This document shows, piece after piece, positions 1 to 6,425 of a DNA stretch of 24,825 nt. The position numbers and the translations under genes were made by a program. Under the pieces are notes generated by a model. That model was not told the DNA's origin and made no database searches. It was given only the letters and a program-made list of their open reading frames with translations. The stretch's first letter is position 1, and the number at the start of each line of letters is the position of its first letter. This DNA comes from CAZYAK01 sp964645935. GTDB lineage: Bacteria; Patescibacteriota; Gracilibacteria; Peribacterales; Peribacteraceae. Location of the stretch: NCBI GenBank assembly GCA_964645935.1, contig CAZYAK010000017.1, positions 1-24,825 of the forward strand, read 5' to 3'.

Positions 1-48
1 TTCTATCGTGAATTCAAGTTCTTGATATGGCGTACAACGTCTCTGTAG
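1..48 (+). CDS. Possible C-terminal tail of a gene entering from the left edge
   Basis: Frame 1 is open from the first base of the window and ends at a TAG at 46-48. It encodes 15 residues rich in aromatic and basic amino acids (FYREFKFLIWRTTSL). It reads like the end of a membrane-associated enzyme, but 15 residues cannot identify a family. The alternative is non-coding sequence. Nothing else between here and the terminator at 152-173 looks coding with confidence. Confidence 0.25.
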   Translation, partial: FYREFKFLIWRTTSL

Positions 49-151
49 AGCCAATAACCGAGTACGCGATGATTTGTGATCTCCAAGACCATCGTGGAAC
101 TTCCTGCGCAGGTTGTATGTGGTCTGCACTATGCGGGGATTTCTCAACAAA

Positions 152-173
152 AGACCCGTCTTTCGACGGGTCT
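152..173 (-). terminator. Rho-independent terminator of the DUF11-type gene
   Basis: A perfect 9-bp stem (AGACCCGTC at 152-160 with its complement at 165-173) encloses a 4-base loop. Read on the minus strand the stem is followed directly by TTTTGTTGAG, a short U-rich tract. It lies about 25 bases past the stop codon of the minus-strand gene ending at 199, the expected place for its terminator. Confidence 0.85.
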
Positions 174-198
174 GTAGGATGCGGTGATCGTCGGGTGC

Positions 199-1011
199 TT
201 ACTGGAAGCACACCCGGTACGGGCTGACGTACGTGCTGGTCGGGTTGAAGAAGTTCGTGAGGCCGTCAAAGCACGGTGCGCCGTTGATGGCGAAGCCGTT
301 GAACTCGGCGACTTTCAGGGCGCCGCTGCCGGTGGTCTCGAAGTACGAGAACGTGAGCGAGGTTTTTGCGACGTTCTGCGACCACGTGCCGGTGTAGCCG
401 GGCTCCGTGAACGAGATCGTGTTGTCGAGGTTGAGCGTCGTTTCGTGGCTCGAGATCGAGCTGGGGAAGAGCAAGCACTCAAAGTACGAAGTGAGGTTGG
501 TGCCGGTGCAGTGCGAGTTTGTGACCGTGGCGGACGTGATCTCGCGCTCGGGGTAGACGAGGTTCGGCACGACCGTCGAGACGTTGTTGCCAGCGACAGG
601 GTCCGGCACAGACGAGCTGACCGTAGCCTTCATCTCCAGCGTCTTTGTCGACACGGGGGCGGTGTAGGAGTAGCTGAAGGTCGCCGTCTTATTTCTTTTC
701 AGATTGCTCACGGTGCAGGTGATCTTGTGCGACGCAATCGAGCAGTTGGACTCGGATTCCGTCACGGTGCCCAGGATGGCGACGGTCGGGCTCGTGTTGG
801 TGAGGGGGAACTCGATCACCACTGTGGCGGTCGTCGTAGCGGGGCCCAGATTTTTTACCGTTGCCGAGTACGTGGTGGCCGTCGAAATGCTCACGTTCGA
901 GGGAGCGGTCAGCACCACCTCTAGGTCAGCGCGCGGAGGGGCGGCCAGAACGGGAGTCGCACCGAGGAGAACAGCAGCACATGTGGCTGCGGAAAGGAGC
1001 GTTGTGCGCAT
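199..1011 (-). CDS. Secreted DUF11/CARDB-like beta-sandwich protein
   Basis: A 270-residue exported protein. Residues 1-23 form a signal peptide (basic start, hydrophobic core, ending VLAA before PPRADLEV). Residues about 28-148 match the DUF11-type Ig-like pattern: DLEV start, YSATVKNLGP, an ITCTVSNL strand and a closing DPVAGNN segment. The remaining 120 residues are an unrecognised beta-rich region. Cysteines fall in close pairs (90/99, 168/179, 247/268), suggesting three disulfides outside the membrane. DUF11 domains usually occur in surface adhesins or cell-wall proteins; here there is one domain and no anchor. A good terminator lies just downstream, and a TTGACA -35 box lies upstream. 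The long plus-strand ORF opposite is rejected for its Arg/Val/Gly-rich shadow composition. Confidence 0.85.
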   Translation of the reverse strand: MRTTLLSAATCAAVLLGATPVLAAPPRADLEVVLTAPSNVSISTATTYSATVKNLGPATTTATVVIEFPLTNTSPTVAILGTVTESESNCSIASHKITCTVSNLKRNKTATFSYSYTAPVSTKTLEMKATVSSSVPDPVAGNNVSTVVPNLVYPEREITSATVTNSHCTGTNLTSYFECLLFPSSISSHETTLNLDNTISFTEPGYTGTWSQNVAKTSLTFSYFETTGSGALKVAEFNGFAINGAPCFDGLTNFFNPTSTYVSPYRVCFQ

Positions 1012-1040
1012 GTGAAGATGGAGAGGAAAAAATGAGCTTT

Positions 1041-1069
1041 ATCCTTATGCATATAGGGACACATGTCAA
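1041..1069 (-). promoter_or_regulatory. Candidate promoter of the DUF11-type gene
   Basis: On the minus strand a perfect TTGACA -35 box (1069 to 1064) is followed after 17 bases by AAGGAT (1046 to 1041), a weak -10. The leader would be about 20-25 bases with no Shine-Dalgarno sequence. The exact -10 is uncertain. Confidence 0.4.
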
Positions 1070-1137
1070 TGCCTTCCTCACGGGCAGCACAAAGTGCCCT
1101 TTGCTCGTACTGCGCCAGAATCTTGATCGTATCGATG

Positions 1138-1785
1138 ATGAAGAGCGTCTCACCCTATCTCGACATCTCGCTGTATAGAGCATCCCAGATACGCGTCTTG
1201 GTGTTTGACAACCGCCCGCAAGTCTCCGAAGGTTCCTGCGTGAAGACGCTCCACTGGTGCGAACACGCGCTGGCCGATGACGGCTGCCCGCAGGTGGATA
1301 CCGGCTGGGCCGCGACGTGCTTCCTCTGCATCCTCATGGAACGCGGATCCAGGTGCGCGGTCGTGGGGCATCTCTTTTCGCGGTTCGAAGGGGAGCGGCG
1401 CGATGACGCGCGGCGTGCCCAAGGCGCCACGGTCGCTCCAGACCGCACCCCGCACCTGGAGCTCTGCACGATGTTCGATACCGCGGCGCGTGTTTTCTCC
1501 GGGGGCACGAGCGGCATCGATCGCATCGTCATCCGCGGCAACAGCCGCTGGTTCGAGGGCGCGGACGGTCCAGCGACGCATGACGAGGACATCCGGTTCC
1601 AGGATGACGAGCGGCGCGTGTTCTTGCATGCGGTCACGGAGCTCCGTACCGGAGCAGGCCTCCCCGAAGACGTTATGGATATTTGCTGGGCGGAGGACGG
1701 CACGGAGACGCGCATCGTCTACGACGCAACGACCGGGGAGATGCAGGAGGAATCGCGACGGACCCAGCCGCCGAGCCTGGCTTGA
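1138..1785 (+). CDS. Orphan cysteine-rich hypothetical protein
   Basis: A 215-residue protein from the ATG at 1138. I do not recognise a family. The N-terminal half has a cluster of cysteines (34, 41, 50, 61, 64, 73) with a CFLC pair and an HWCEH segment, which could bind zinc or iron or form disulfides. There is no signal peptide or membrane segment. The C-terminal half is acidic with regular beta-type patterning (DRIVIRGNSRWF, ETRIVYDATTGEMQ). The plus frame is preferred to the equally long minus ORF at 1150-1791, which is Arg/Ala-rich and looks like a shadow. The start is uncertain: an in-frame ATG at 1063 would add 25 residues, but that stretch overlaps the probable promoter of the divergent gene. 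A TATAGG sits 5 bases before 1063, so that start is not excluded. Confidence 0.6.
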   Translation: MKSVSPYLDISLYRASQIRVLVFDNRPQVSEGSCVKTLHWCEHALADDGCPQVDTGWAATCFLCILMERGSRCAVVGHLFSRFEGERRDDARRAQGATVAPDRTPHLELCTMFDTAARVFSGGTSGIDRIVIRGNSRWFEGADGPATHDEDIRFQDDERRVFLHAVTELRTGAGLPEDVMDICWAEDGTETRIVYDATTGEMQEESRRTQPPSLA

Positions 1786-1887
1786 GCTCATTCAGTGTTC
1801 AGTATTGAATACAAAATATATTCAGTAATTGCAGCAAGAATAAGCCATATTTATGGATACTGCATCAGTATACGTATGTTCTAGAAT
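1786..1887. promoter_or_regulatory. AT-rich intergenic region with inverted repeats and a candidate promoter
   Basis: This gap is clearly AT-rich against its GC-rich flanks. It contains three copies of TTCAGT (1791, 1798, 1821), an imperfect inverted repeat (ATTGAATA at 1804-1811 against TATTCAGT at 1819-1826), and a perfect inverted repeat ATACTG-CAT-CAGTAT at 1857-1871. TAGAAT at 1882-1887 is a good -10 candidate for the downstream GNAT gene. The repeats could be operators, but no regulator is adjacent. Confidence 0.45.
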
Positions 1888-1964
1888 TGCATTCATGCTG
1901 CCATGAGCAGCCCGCCGGGTTCGATGAAACATCCCCCCCGCCACGCGCCCCGAGTGTCGGGCCG

Positions 1965-2594
1965 ATGGTACAGGTCTACCGGTACCAGATGCTGCAGGCA
2001 GTCTCGGCGGAGCTCGACGCGCAGCTGCGTGTTCTTGCACGGAGCTTCCTCTTTGGCGCGGAGCCCGATTCGGTACGCACCACGTTGGACGCAGTCACTT
2101 CCCTGGTCGCGGGTGTGAGAAGCGGGATCATGGCGTACTTCAACGTGTTCCCGTCCGCGTCGCCTGATGCCAACGTGTGGCCCACGGGGGAGTTTCGCAT
2201 CTTACTGGAGAACGACGGGAGCTTTACCATCTACGACCGCATCGTAGAGGAGGAGGTGCGTGGGCACGGCATTGGCAGCCTTCTGCTTCACGCCACCGAG
2301 CGGTTCGTGCAGATGGCAACGCCGCCGCAGCACGAGCCCTGCCTCCGTGTGGGAATTGGGCAGTACTACCTGATGAACTGGTTTGAGGCGCGCGGCTTCG
2401 CGCCGCAGAAGCCTGGCGCGCTGGAAGCGGTACGCGCGGACCTGGTTACGGGTGCGCTCATCGTGGGCCAGAATGGATACCTGTACGCTGCGGGTACGCC
2501 GGAGCATGAGCAGGTGGCCAACGTCACGAAAAAGCAGTACCGACGCCGCGTCGTCATGACCAAGCGCCTCACGCGCGACGGTTCATCCACGTGA
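1965..2594 (+). CDS. GNAT-family N-acetyltransferase
   Basis: A 209-residue cytoplasmic enzyme, probably transferring acetyl from acetyl-CoA to an unknown amine. The key evidence is the acetyl-CoA pyrophosphate-binding motif A, RGHGIG at residues 99-104, preceded by a beta strand (SFTIYDRIVEEEVRG) and followed by a helix (SLLLHATERFV). A later strand-helix pair (VGIGQYYLMNWFEARGF) resembles motif B. About 75 residues before the fold are not typical of GNATs. The ATG at 1965 is chosen because the frame upstream opens only with a TTG at 1887 and encodes a Pro-rich stretch. The gene overlaps the 3' end of the convergent TspO gene by 26 bases. Confidence 0.75.
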   Translation: MVQVYRYQMLQAVSAELDAQLRVLARSFLFGAEPDSVRTTLDAVTSLVAGVRSGIMAYFNVFPSASPDANVWPTGEFRILLENDGSFTIYDRIVEEEVRGHGIGSLLLHATERFVQMATPPQHEPCLRVGIGQYYLMNWFEARGFAPQKPGALEAVRADLVTGALIVGQNGYLYAAGTPEHEQVANVTKKQYRRRVVMTKRLTRDGSST

Positions 2595-2970
2595 TAGTGA
2601 GCTGCAAGCAGGTCGCGAAGCCGACCCATAGGAGATAGGGGATCTGCGCGTACGCGATCCACGGCGCAGATGGGAACACCGCGACCATCATCCAGACGAT
2701 GGTGCCCAGCACCACGAGGATGTCCACGCTCGCGAGCGCGTTGCTCCTGAGACCGAACTGGAGCGGTGTGAACGCGAAGTTCGCCGCGAGGTTGATCCCG
2801 AAGGGCAGCGCCGTCATCCACGGAAGGTCGCCGGTGGATGCGTGCACGAACACGGCGCCGAAGGACACGGCGATGATCACGTAGAGCACCGTCCACACAG
2901 GACCGAACACGGCGGCGGGCGGGGACCAGGAGGGTTTCTTGAGGTCGGCGTAGCGGCGGGCGGTCTTCAT
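2569..2970 (-). CDS. TspO/MBR family membrane protein, short form
   Basis: A 133-residue membrane protein with clear TspO/MBR signatures: a WSPPAAVFGPVWTVLYVI segment near the start, an LAANFAFTPLQFGLRS segment equivalent to the family NLLWSPLFFG motif, and a final PYLLWVGFATCLQLTITWMN. TspO proteins bind porphyrins and related ligands in a five-helix membrane fold. This copy begins just before the W-x-PP motif, so the usual first membrane helix is absent. The ORF extends further upstream, but that part is not hydrophobic and overlaps the divergent DoxX gene. An ATG at 2979 would add three residues. A TACGAT hexamer 7 bases before the 2970 ATG suggests a leaderless transcript. Confidence 0.85.
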   Translation of the reverse strand: MKTARRYADLKKPSWSPPAAVFGPVWTVLYVIIAVSFGAVFVHASTGDLPWMTALPFGINLAANFAFTPLQFGLRSNALASVDILVVLGTIVWMMVAVFPSAPWIAYAQIPYLLWVGFATCLQLTITWMNRRA

Positions 2971-2977
2971 GGCGGAC

Positions 2978-2983
2978 ATCGTA
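2978..2983 (-). promoter_or_regulatory. Candidate -10 box of the TspO gene
   Basis: TACGAT on the minus strand, 7 bases before the ATG at 2970. No convincing -35 box. The placement implies transcription starting at or next to the start codon. Confidence 0.35.
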
Positions 2984-3018
2984 CCCGAGCCCGCCTTCCA
3001 GGCCGTTTCGTCCGCCGC

Positions 3019-3024
3019 TATGCT
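3019..3024 (+). promoter_or_regulatory. Candidate -10 box of the DoxX gene
   Basis: TATGCT, one of the recurring TAnnCT hexamers, 28 bases before the ATG at 3053. No clear -35 and no Shine-Dalgarno sequence. Confidence 0.35.
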
Positions 3025-3052
3025 GACGGCCACCCCTTCCCCTTCTTGTTCC

Positions 3053-3457
3053 ATGTCCTTTCGCGTCGGAACCATCATCGCTTGGATCTGCTCCGGCCTC
3101 GTGGCCCTGTTTAACGTCTTTGCTGGCATCATGAAGTTCATGCCCGTCGCCCCCGGCTCTGAGGCCGCACTGTTTATGGAACGTCTCGGCATCAGTTCAT
3201 CCATGCAGCAGGCACTGGGCGTCTTGGAGCTCTCCATCGTTGTGCTCTATCTCGTGCCGCGCACCTCCACCGTGGGCTTCGTGCTGTTGATCGGGTATCT
3301 CGCCGGCGCACTCGCTACCAACCTCACGCACGGCTTCACGCACCTGGATGCGCTACCCATCTACATGTCCTTCGTGCTGATGATGGTCGCAGCCTGGTAC
3401 CGCAATCCCGAACTCATCGCCCGCCTACTCGGCCGCCCAATGGCGTCCAAGGCGTAA
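3053..3457 (+). CDS. DoxX-like small membrane protein
   Basis: A 134-residue membrane protein with four predicted helices: about 5-24, 48-70, 73-92 and 98-117. The pattern (AGIMKFMPV, then MERLGISSSMQQALGVLELSIVVLYLVPRTSTVGFVLLIGYLAGALATNLTHG, which I split here as MERLGISS / LGVLELSIVVLYLVPR / GYLAGALATNLTHG) matches the DoxX-like family PF13564. Members are proposed to be quinone- or redox-linked membrane proteins, but most are uncharacterised. The ATG at 3053 places the first helix at the N-terminus; the 28 codons upstream are not hydrophobic. It is transcribed divergently from TspO. Confidence 0.8.
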   Translation: MSFRVGTIIAWICSGLVALFNVFAGIMKFMPVAPGSEAALFMERLGISSSMQQALGVLELSIVVLYLVPRTSTVGFVLLIGYLAGALATNLTHGFTHLDALPIYMSFVLMMVAAWYRNPELIARLLGRPMASKA

Positions 3458-3475
3458 GACGTCTTTCTTTTGTCG

Positions 3476-3997
3476 TTACTGGGTCTCGCTGATCCGCTTA
3501 ATCTCGGCGAGGCCTTTCTCGAAGTCGCCGGCAACCATCTTCTCCATATTCATGATGAGATCCATGGCTTTCGCCATGAAGGGCTGCTTGCCGAACATCG
3601 CCCACGACACCTCGGTGCCACCGTCCTTGGGCACGAAGAGGAACTCTGCCGTGTTGTGTGCGGTCATGGGCTTGGAAAAATCCAGCTTGATGGTGACCTT
3701 TTCCGGGCGCACGTCTGTGATCTCCATGCGGCCGACACCGGCTTTCGTGCTTTCCCAAGCGTAGGTGGCCCCCACGCCGGCGGGCGAGCCGCCGTAAGTC
3801 TTCTTCATCGCGGTGTCGAGCTTCTCGTACGGCGACCACTCGGTCCAGCGGTGGAAATCCGTGATAAGCGCGGCCACCTTGTCGGCCGGGGCGCGCACCA
3901 CGGTGGTCCGGACGTAGCGGAACGTGTCGGGCTTGGATGCGATGAACACGATCAGGGCGACCAGGAGTGCGGCGATGAGGATGAGGGCGACGGTCAT
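3476..3997 (-). CDS. Membrane-anchored SRPBCC (polyketide cyclase/dehydrase-like) protein
   Basis: A 173-residue protein with one N-terminal membrane helix (residues 2-20) and then an SRPBCC lipid/ligand-binding fold. The fold signature is visible: VRTTVVRAPADKVAALI start, the FHRWTEWSPYEKLD segment with paired Trp, a central AGVGRMEITDVRPEKVTIKLDF sheet that I read in pieces (GRMEITDVRPEK, VTIKLDF), and a closing amphipathic helix (MVAGDFEKGLAEIKRISE). Such proteins bind hydrophobic ligands, and the ligand here is unknown. The in-frame ATG at 3997 is chosen because upstream residues lack coding character. It converges on the DoxX gene with an 18-base gap. Confidence 0.8.
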   Translation of the reverse strand: MTVALILIAALLVALIVFIASKPDTFRYVRTTVVRAPADKVAALITDFHRWTEWSPYEKLDTAMKKTYGGSPAGVGATYAWESTKAGVGRMEITDVRPEKVTIKLDFSKPMTAHNTAEFLFVPKDGGTEVSWAMFGKQPFMAKAMDLIMNMEKMVAGDFEKGLAEIKRISETQ

Positions 3998-4091
3998 GGG
4001 GCGGGGGAGGAGGGGGTCCGAAGTGGAGGTCACGCTAATCCTTTGGCTTCCAGCGCGCAATATCCAACGGAAAACAGGCCCGTAGCGGAAA

Positions 4092-4121
4092 TTGACAAAA
4101 AATCTCACAATGGCACAAAAT
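4092..4121 (+). promoter_or_regulatory. Candidate sigma-70-type promoter for the orphan at 4130
   Basis: A perfect TTGACA -35 (4092-4097) lies 18 bases before CAAAAT (4116-4121), a 4/6 match to the -10 consensus. The transcript would begin within a few bases of the ATG at 4130. The segment is AT-rich relative to its surroundings. Confidence 0.5.
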
Positions 4122-4129
4122 ATCCATCA

Positions 4130-4927
4130 ATGCCCAGCCTCTCCTCTTCCCGCGAAATCTCCGACGCCTCCCCGGTGCTCGCCATCCACCACCTCTCGGC
4201 GTTCCCGGGAGCAGAACTCTCGGAGAAGCTGAAGATCGATGACGCAAGCGACGTGGTCATTATGCTGCCCGCGGGCGGCAACAGTGCCATTAACGTGGGT
4301 GCCGCCGAGGCGATGGTGCGCAGGATTCGCGCCGGTAACGAGCGCTGCACCGTGCGTGTCGTGGTGCGCGCGGATCGTGCGGATCTGCCGGCTGTTCCGG
4401 AAGGGGAGGAGCCGCGCTCCGATGCCGTCACCCTCGCGAGCTTTCCGCACCTGGAGAACCTGCGCCGCACTTGCGAGGAGCTGGGCGTGACCTGCGTGCC
4501 GTTGGTGCAAGACCGCATCAACTCCGAGCTGGAGATGCGCTCGGCTGTGGCGCCGTGGGATCCGTCACTGGAGATCGGATCCGCAACACACCTCCTTGTG
4601 ACGGTGCACGCGTACCCGCTTGCGCAGCGTATGCGGCGTGGCGCGGAGTCCGGCATCGCGGAGCGCGCGTCCGCGGGGACGGCCGCGGATCTCCCCCGGC
4701 GCATCGATTTCATCATTCACAACAAGGGTGGGGTCCCGGAGCAGGTTATCGAGGGCCTATCCAACCTCCACTCCGGTACGATGCACTATGTGCTTGGGCC
4801 AGATGCCGTGAAGCAGCAGGTCTTAGAGCCCCAGAGCTTCCCCGGCAAGCTGCAGCGCCTCGCGCAAGAGGTGAAGTCTCGGTTCTCCGCACTCATGCAG
4901 CAGTTCCGGCCGGGCTCCTACGAGTGA
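4130..4927 (+). CDS. Hypothetical cytoplasmic protein
   Basis: A 265-residue protein that I do not recognise. It has no signal peptide or membrane helix. The composition is normal and the frame is consistently coding to the stop at 4925-4927. Alternating strand and helix segments (ASDVVIMLPAGG, CTVRVVVRAD, RRIDFIIHNKGG, MHYVLGPDAVKQQV) suggest an alpha/beta fold, and IMLPAGGNSAINVGAAEAM resembles a nucleotide- or phosphate-binding loop region without matching a known motif. The C-terminus is helical. The ATG at 4130 is supported by a promoter ending only 9 bases upstream. The much longer upstream ORF runs antisense through the SRPBCC gene and is rejected. Confidence 0.65.
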   Translation: MPSLSSSREISDASPVLAIHHLSAFPGAELSEKLKIDDASDVVIMLPAGGNSAINVGAAEAMVRRIRAGNERCTVRVVVRADRADLPAVPEGEEPRSDAVTLASFPHLENLRRTCEELGVTCVPLVQDRINSELEMRSAVAPWDPSLEIGSATHLLVTVHAYPLAQRMRRGAESGIAERASAGTAADLPRRIDFIIHNKGGVPEQVIEGLSNLHSGTMHYVLGPDAVKQQVLEPQSFPGKLQRLAQEVKSRFSALMQQFRPGSYE

Positions 4928-4941
4928 GGCTGTACCCAGGG

Positions 4942-4947
4942 TATGCT
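4942..4947 (+). promoter_or_regulatory. Candidate -10 box upstream of a small ORF and the methyltransferase
   Basis: TATGCT, another TAnnCT hexamer, lying 22 bases before the ATG of the 33-residue ORF at 4969. No -35 is evident. Confidence 0.25.
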
Positions 4948-4968
4948 GGGGATGGTTCCCTCTCCACC

Positions 4969-5070
4969 ATGCGCCCCTCCTCTAACGGAAACTTCTCGCC
5001 GTTTGCCGTCGACGGCCAAGAGGAGATCCTATCCCGTGGCTGCGGCCGCGGCTTCGATTGCCTCTCCTGA
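4969..5070 (+). CDS. Possible 33-residue small protein or leader peptide
   Basis: A short ORF starts MRPSSNGNFSPFAV and ends GRGFDCLS. It stops with TGA at 5068-5070, two bases before the methyltransferase ATG at 5073, a geometry that permits translational coupling. A TATGCT box lies just upstream. There is no recognisable family. The alternative is that it is untranslated leader of the methyltransferase gene. Confidence 0.25.
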   Translation: MRPSSNGNFSPFAVDGQEEILSRGCGRGFDCLS

Positions 5071-5072
5071 CC

Positions 5073-5711
5073 ATGGATCTCACCCGCGTCGACATGTGCG
5101 CCATCGCTCCGCAGCTCGCGATGCCGGAGGGGGATCTTGGTCGCCAGGTGGGTGAGACGATGGCCGAGGCCACGGCGTCCCTTAACGCGTTTTGTGTCAC
5201 GCAGCTTCAGGTGCAGCCGCGCGACCACGTGCTGGAGATCGGCTTTGGGCCGGGCGTAGCCTTGGCAGAGCTGACGCGCCTCACTCCCGATGGCTTCGTG
5301 GCGGGTATCGACCACTCGGAGGAGATGCTACGGATGGCCGAGCAGCGCAATCACCGCGCCATTATGCAGGAAGGCGTGGAGCTCGCCTTCGGCGCTGCCG
5401 ACGAATTGCCGTACGAGGATGACAGCTTCGACAAGCTCCTCTGTGTGAACGTGCTGCACTTCTGGAAGACGCCGGCCAAGGAGCTTTCCGAGGCCCTGCG
5501 CGTGCTCAAGCCCGGCGGGCTCGCACTCTTCTTTGTCACACATCCGGATTCGTGGCCTAAGGGGCTCGCCGAGAGCGGCATCTTTGTCCGTCGCGAGCCC
5601 GCCGAGGCCGAGGCGCTGCTGCGCGCTAGCGGATTTACGGATGTGCAGACGCTCGTGTTCCCATTCCCGGAGGGCGGGGGTAGCGGGTACGCCACGCTCG
5701 GACGCTCGTGA
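5073..5711 (+). CDS. Class I SAM-dependent methyltransferase
   Basis: A 212-residue methyltransferase of the Methyltransf_11/UbiE-like type. It shows the SAM-binding motif I (VLEIGFGPG, residues 53-61), the acidic end of strand 2 (AGIDHSEEML, about 77-86), an acidic loop before motif IV (DELPYEDDSFDKLLCVNVLHFW) and the post-motif LRVLKPGGLALFF. The 40 residues before motif I form a helical lid. The substrate cannot be told from sequence. The ATG at 5073 is preferred to a TTG at 5058. No obvious partner; the orphan at 4130 lies upstream on the same strand and a lipoprotein lies downstream. Confidence 0.85.
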   Translation: MDLTRVDMCAIAPQLAMPEGDLGRQVGETMAEATASLNAFCVTQLQVQPRDHVLEIGFGPGVALAELTRLTPDGFVAGIDHSEEMLRMAEQRNHRAIMQEGVELAFGAADELPYEDDSFDKLLCVNVLHFWKTPAKELSEALRVLKPGGLALFFVTHPDSWPKGLAESGIFVRREPAEAEALLRASGFTDVQTLVFPFPEGGGSGYATLGRS

Positions 5712-5717
5712 AGGGCC

Positions 5718-5746
5718 TTGGTGCCCGGCCTTTCCGTGCGTAGACT
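5718..5746 (+). promoter_or_regulatory. Promoter of the lipoprotein gene
   Basis: TTGGTG (5718-5723) and TAGACT (5741-5746) are separated by exactly 17 bases. The -10 ends 7 bases before the ATG at 5754, so the transcript is expected to be leaderless or nearly so. Confidence 0.5.
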
Positions 5747-5753
5747 GGGAACC

Positions 5754-6410
5754 ATGCGAACCACACGCCGCCTGCTCCCGCTCGTTCTCCTGTCCGCCTT
5801 GCTGCTGCCGGCCTGCACGGCGTCGCTGTCACGCACCGAGAACGTCCGTGCGTCCCTCAGCCAGCTCCTGGCCAGCGACCAAGACCGCACCTGCACCCTC
5901 TCGGTGTACAAGGATGGTGTGCGTTCCGACGTGACCGTGCGCGTGCAGCACGGACGCACGCGTTTGCGTGCAGACGTCATCACGACAATCACCGTAGAGG
6001 GTTCAGGTACGCAGACCATCACCGCCACGTTGCTGCGCGATGGCCACACTGCGTACGTGTGGAACCCCGAGCGTCCGGGCGGCCTCAAGGTCTCAGCCTA
6101 CGCCGGTGGATCGGTCTTCGGCAGCCAGCGGGGTGACACAGTCTTCGACTTGGAGGACGGCGCCGCTCAGGACTTTATATGCTCCAACGGGAGCGTCAGA
6201 GACGACGTATTTACGCCCCCCGCGGATCGGCAGTTTACCGACGTGGATGCTTCCATCGACGCGATGCTGGAGGACGACGGTGAGAGTGGAGCGTTCCCTG
6301 ACGCCCCCGAAGGCGAGAGGCAGCTCAACCGCGCCAAGGCCTGCGCCGTGTGCAGAAGGATGGAAGAGAGCGACGGCAAGCGCATCTGCCTTCTGACTCT
6401 GCGGTGTTGA
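5754..6410 (+). CDS. Putative lipoprotein of unknown function
   Basis: A 218-residue protein with a typical lipoprotein signal: basic N-terminus (MRTTRR), hydrophobic core and a lipobox LLPAC with the lipidated Cys at residue 21. The mature part looks like a beta-sheet domain with alternating strands (CTLSVYKDGVRSDVTVRV, TRLRADVITTITVEG, TITATLLRDGHTAYVW), somewhat like LppX/LolA-type folds, but I cannot assign it. The C-terminal end carries four cysteines (CAVC, then C and a terminal C), which could form disulfides or bind a metal. The start is set by the signal peptide and the adjacent promoter. It converges on the VanW gene with a 15-base gap. Confidence 0.75.
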   Translation: MRTTRRLLPLVLLSALLLPACTASLSRTENVRASLSQLLASDQDRTCTLSVYKDGVRSDVTVRVQHGRTRLRADVITTITVEGSGTQTITATLLRDGHTAYVWNPERPGGLKVSAYAGGSVFGSQRGDTVFDLEDGAAQDFICSNGSVRDDVFTPPADRQFTDVDASIDAMLEDDGESGAFPDAPEGERQLNRAKACAVCRRMEESDGKRICLLTLRC

Positions 6411-6425
6411 GAGCGGCGTCCAGCC

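Noticed and set aside
184..924. 246-residue plus-strand ORF opposite the DUF11-type gene
   Set aside because: Arg/Val/Gly-rich shadow composition; the minus frame has a signal peptide, domain pattern and terminator.
1150..1791. 213-residue minus-strand ORF over the Cys-rich orphan
   Set aside because: Arg/Ala-rich with no domain pattern; the plus frame reads as ordinary protein, though this region remains the least certain call.
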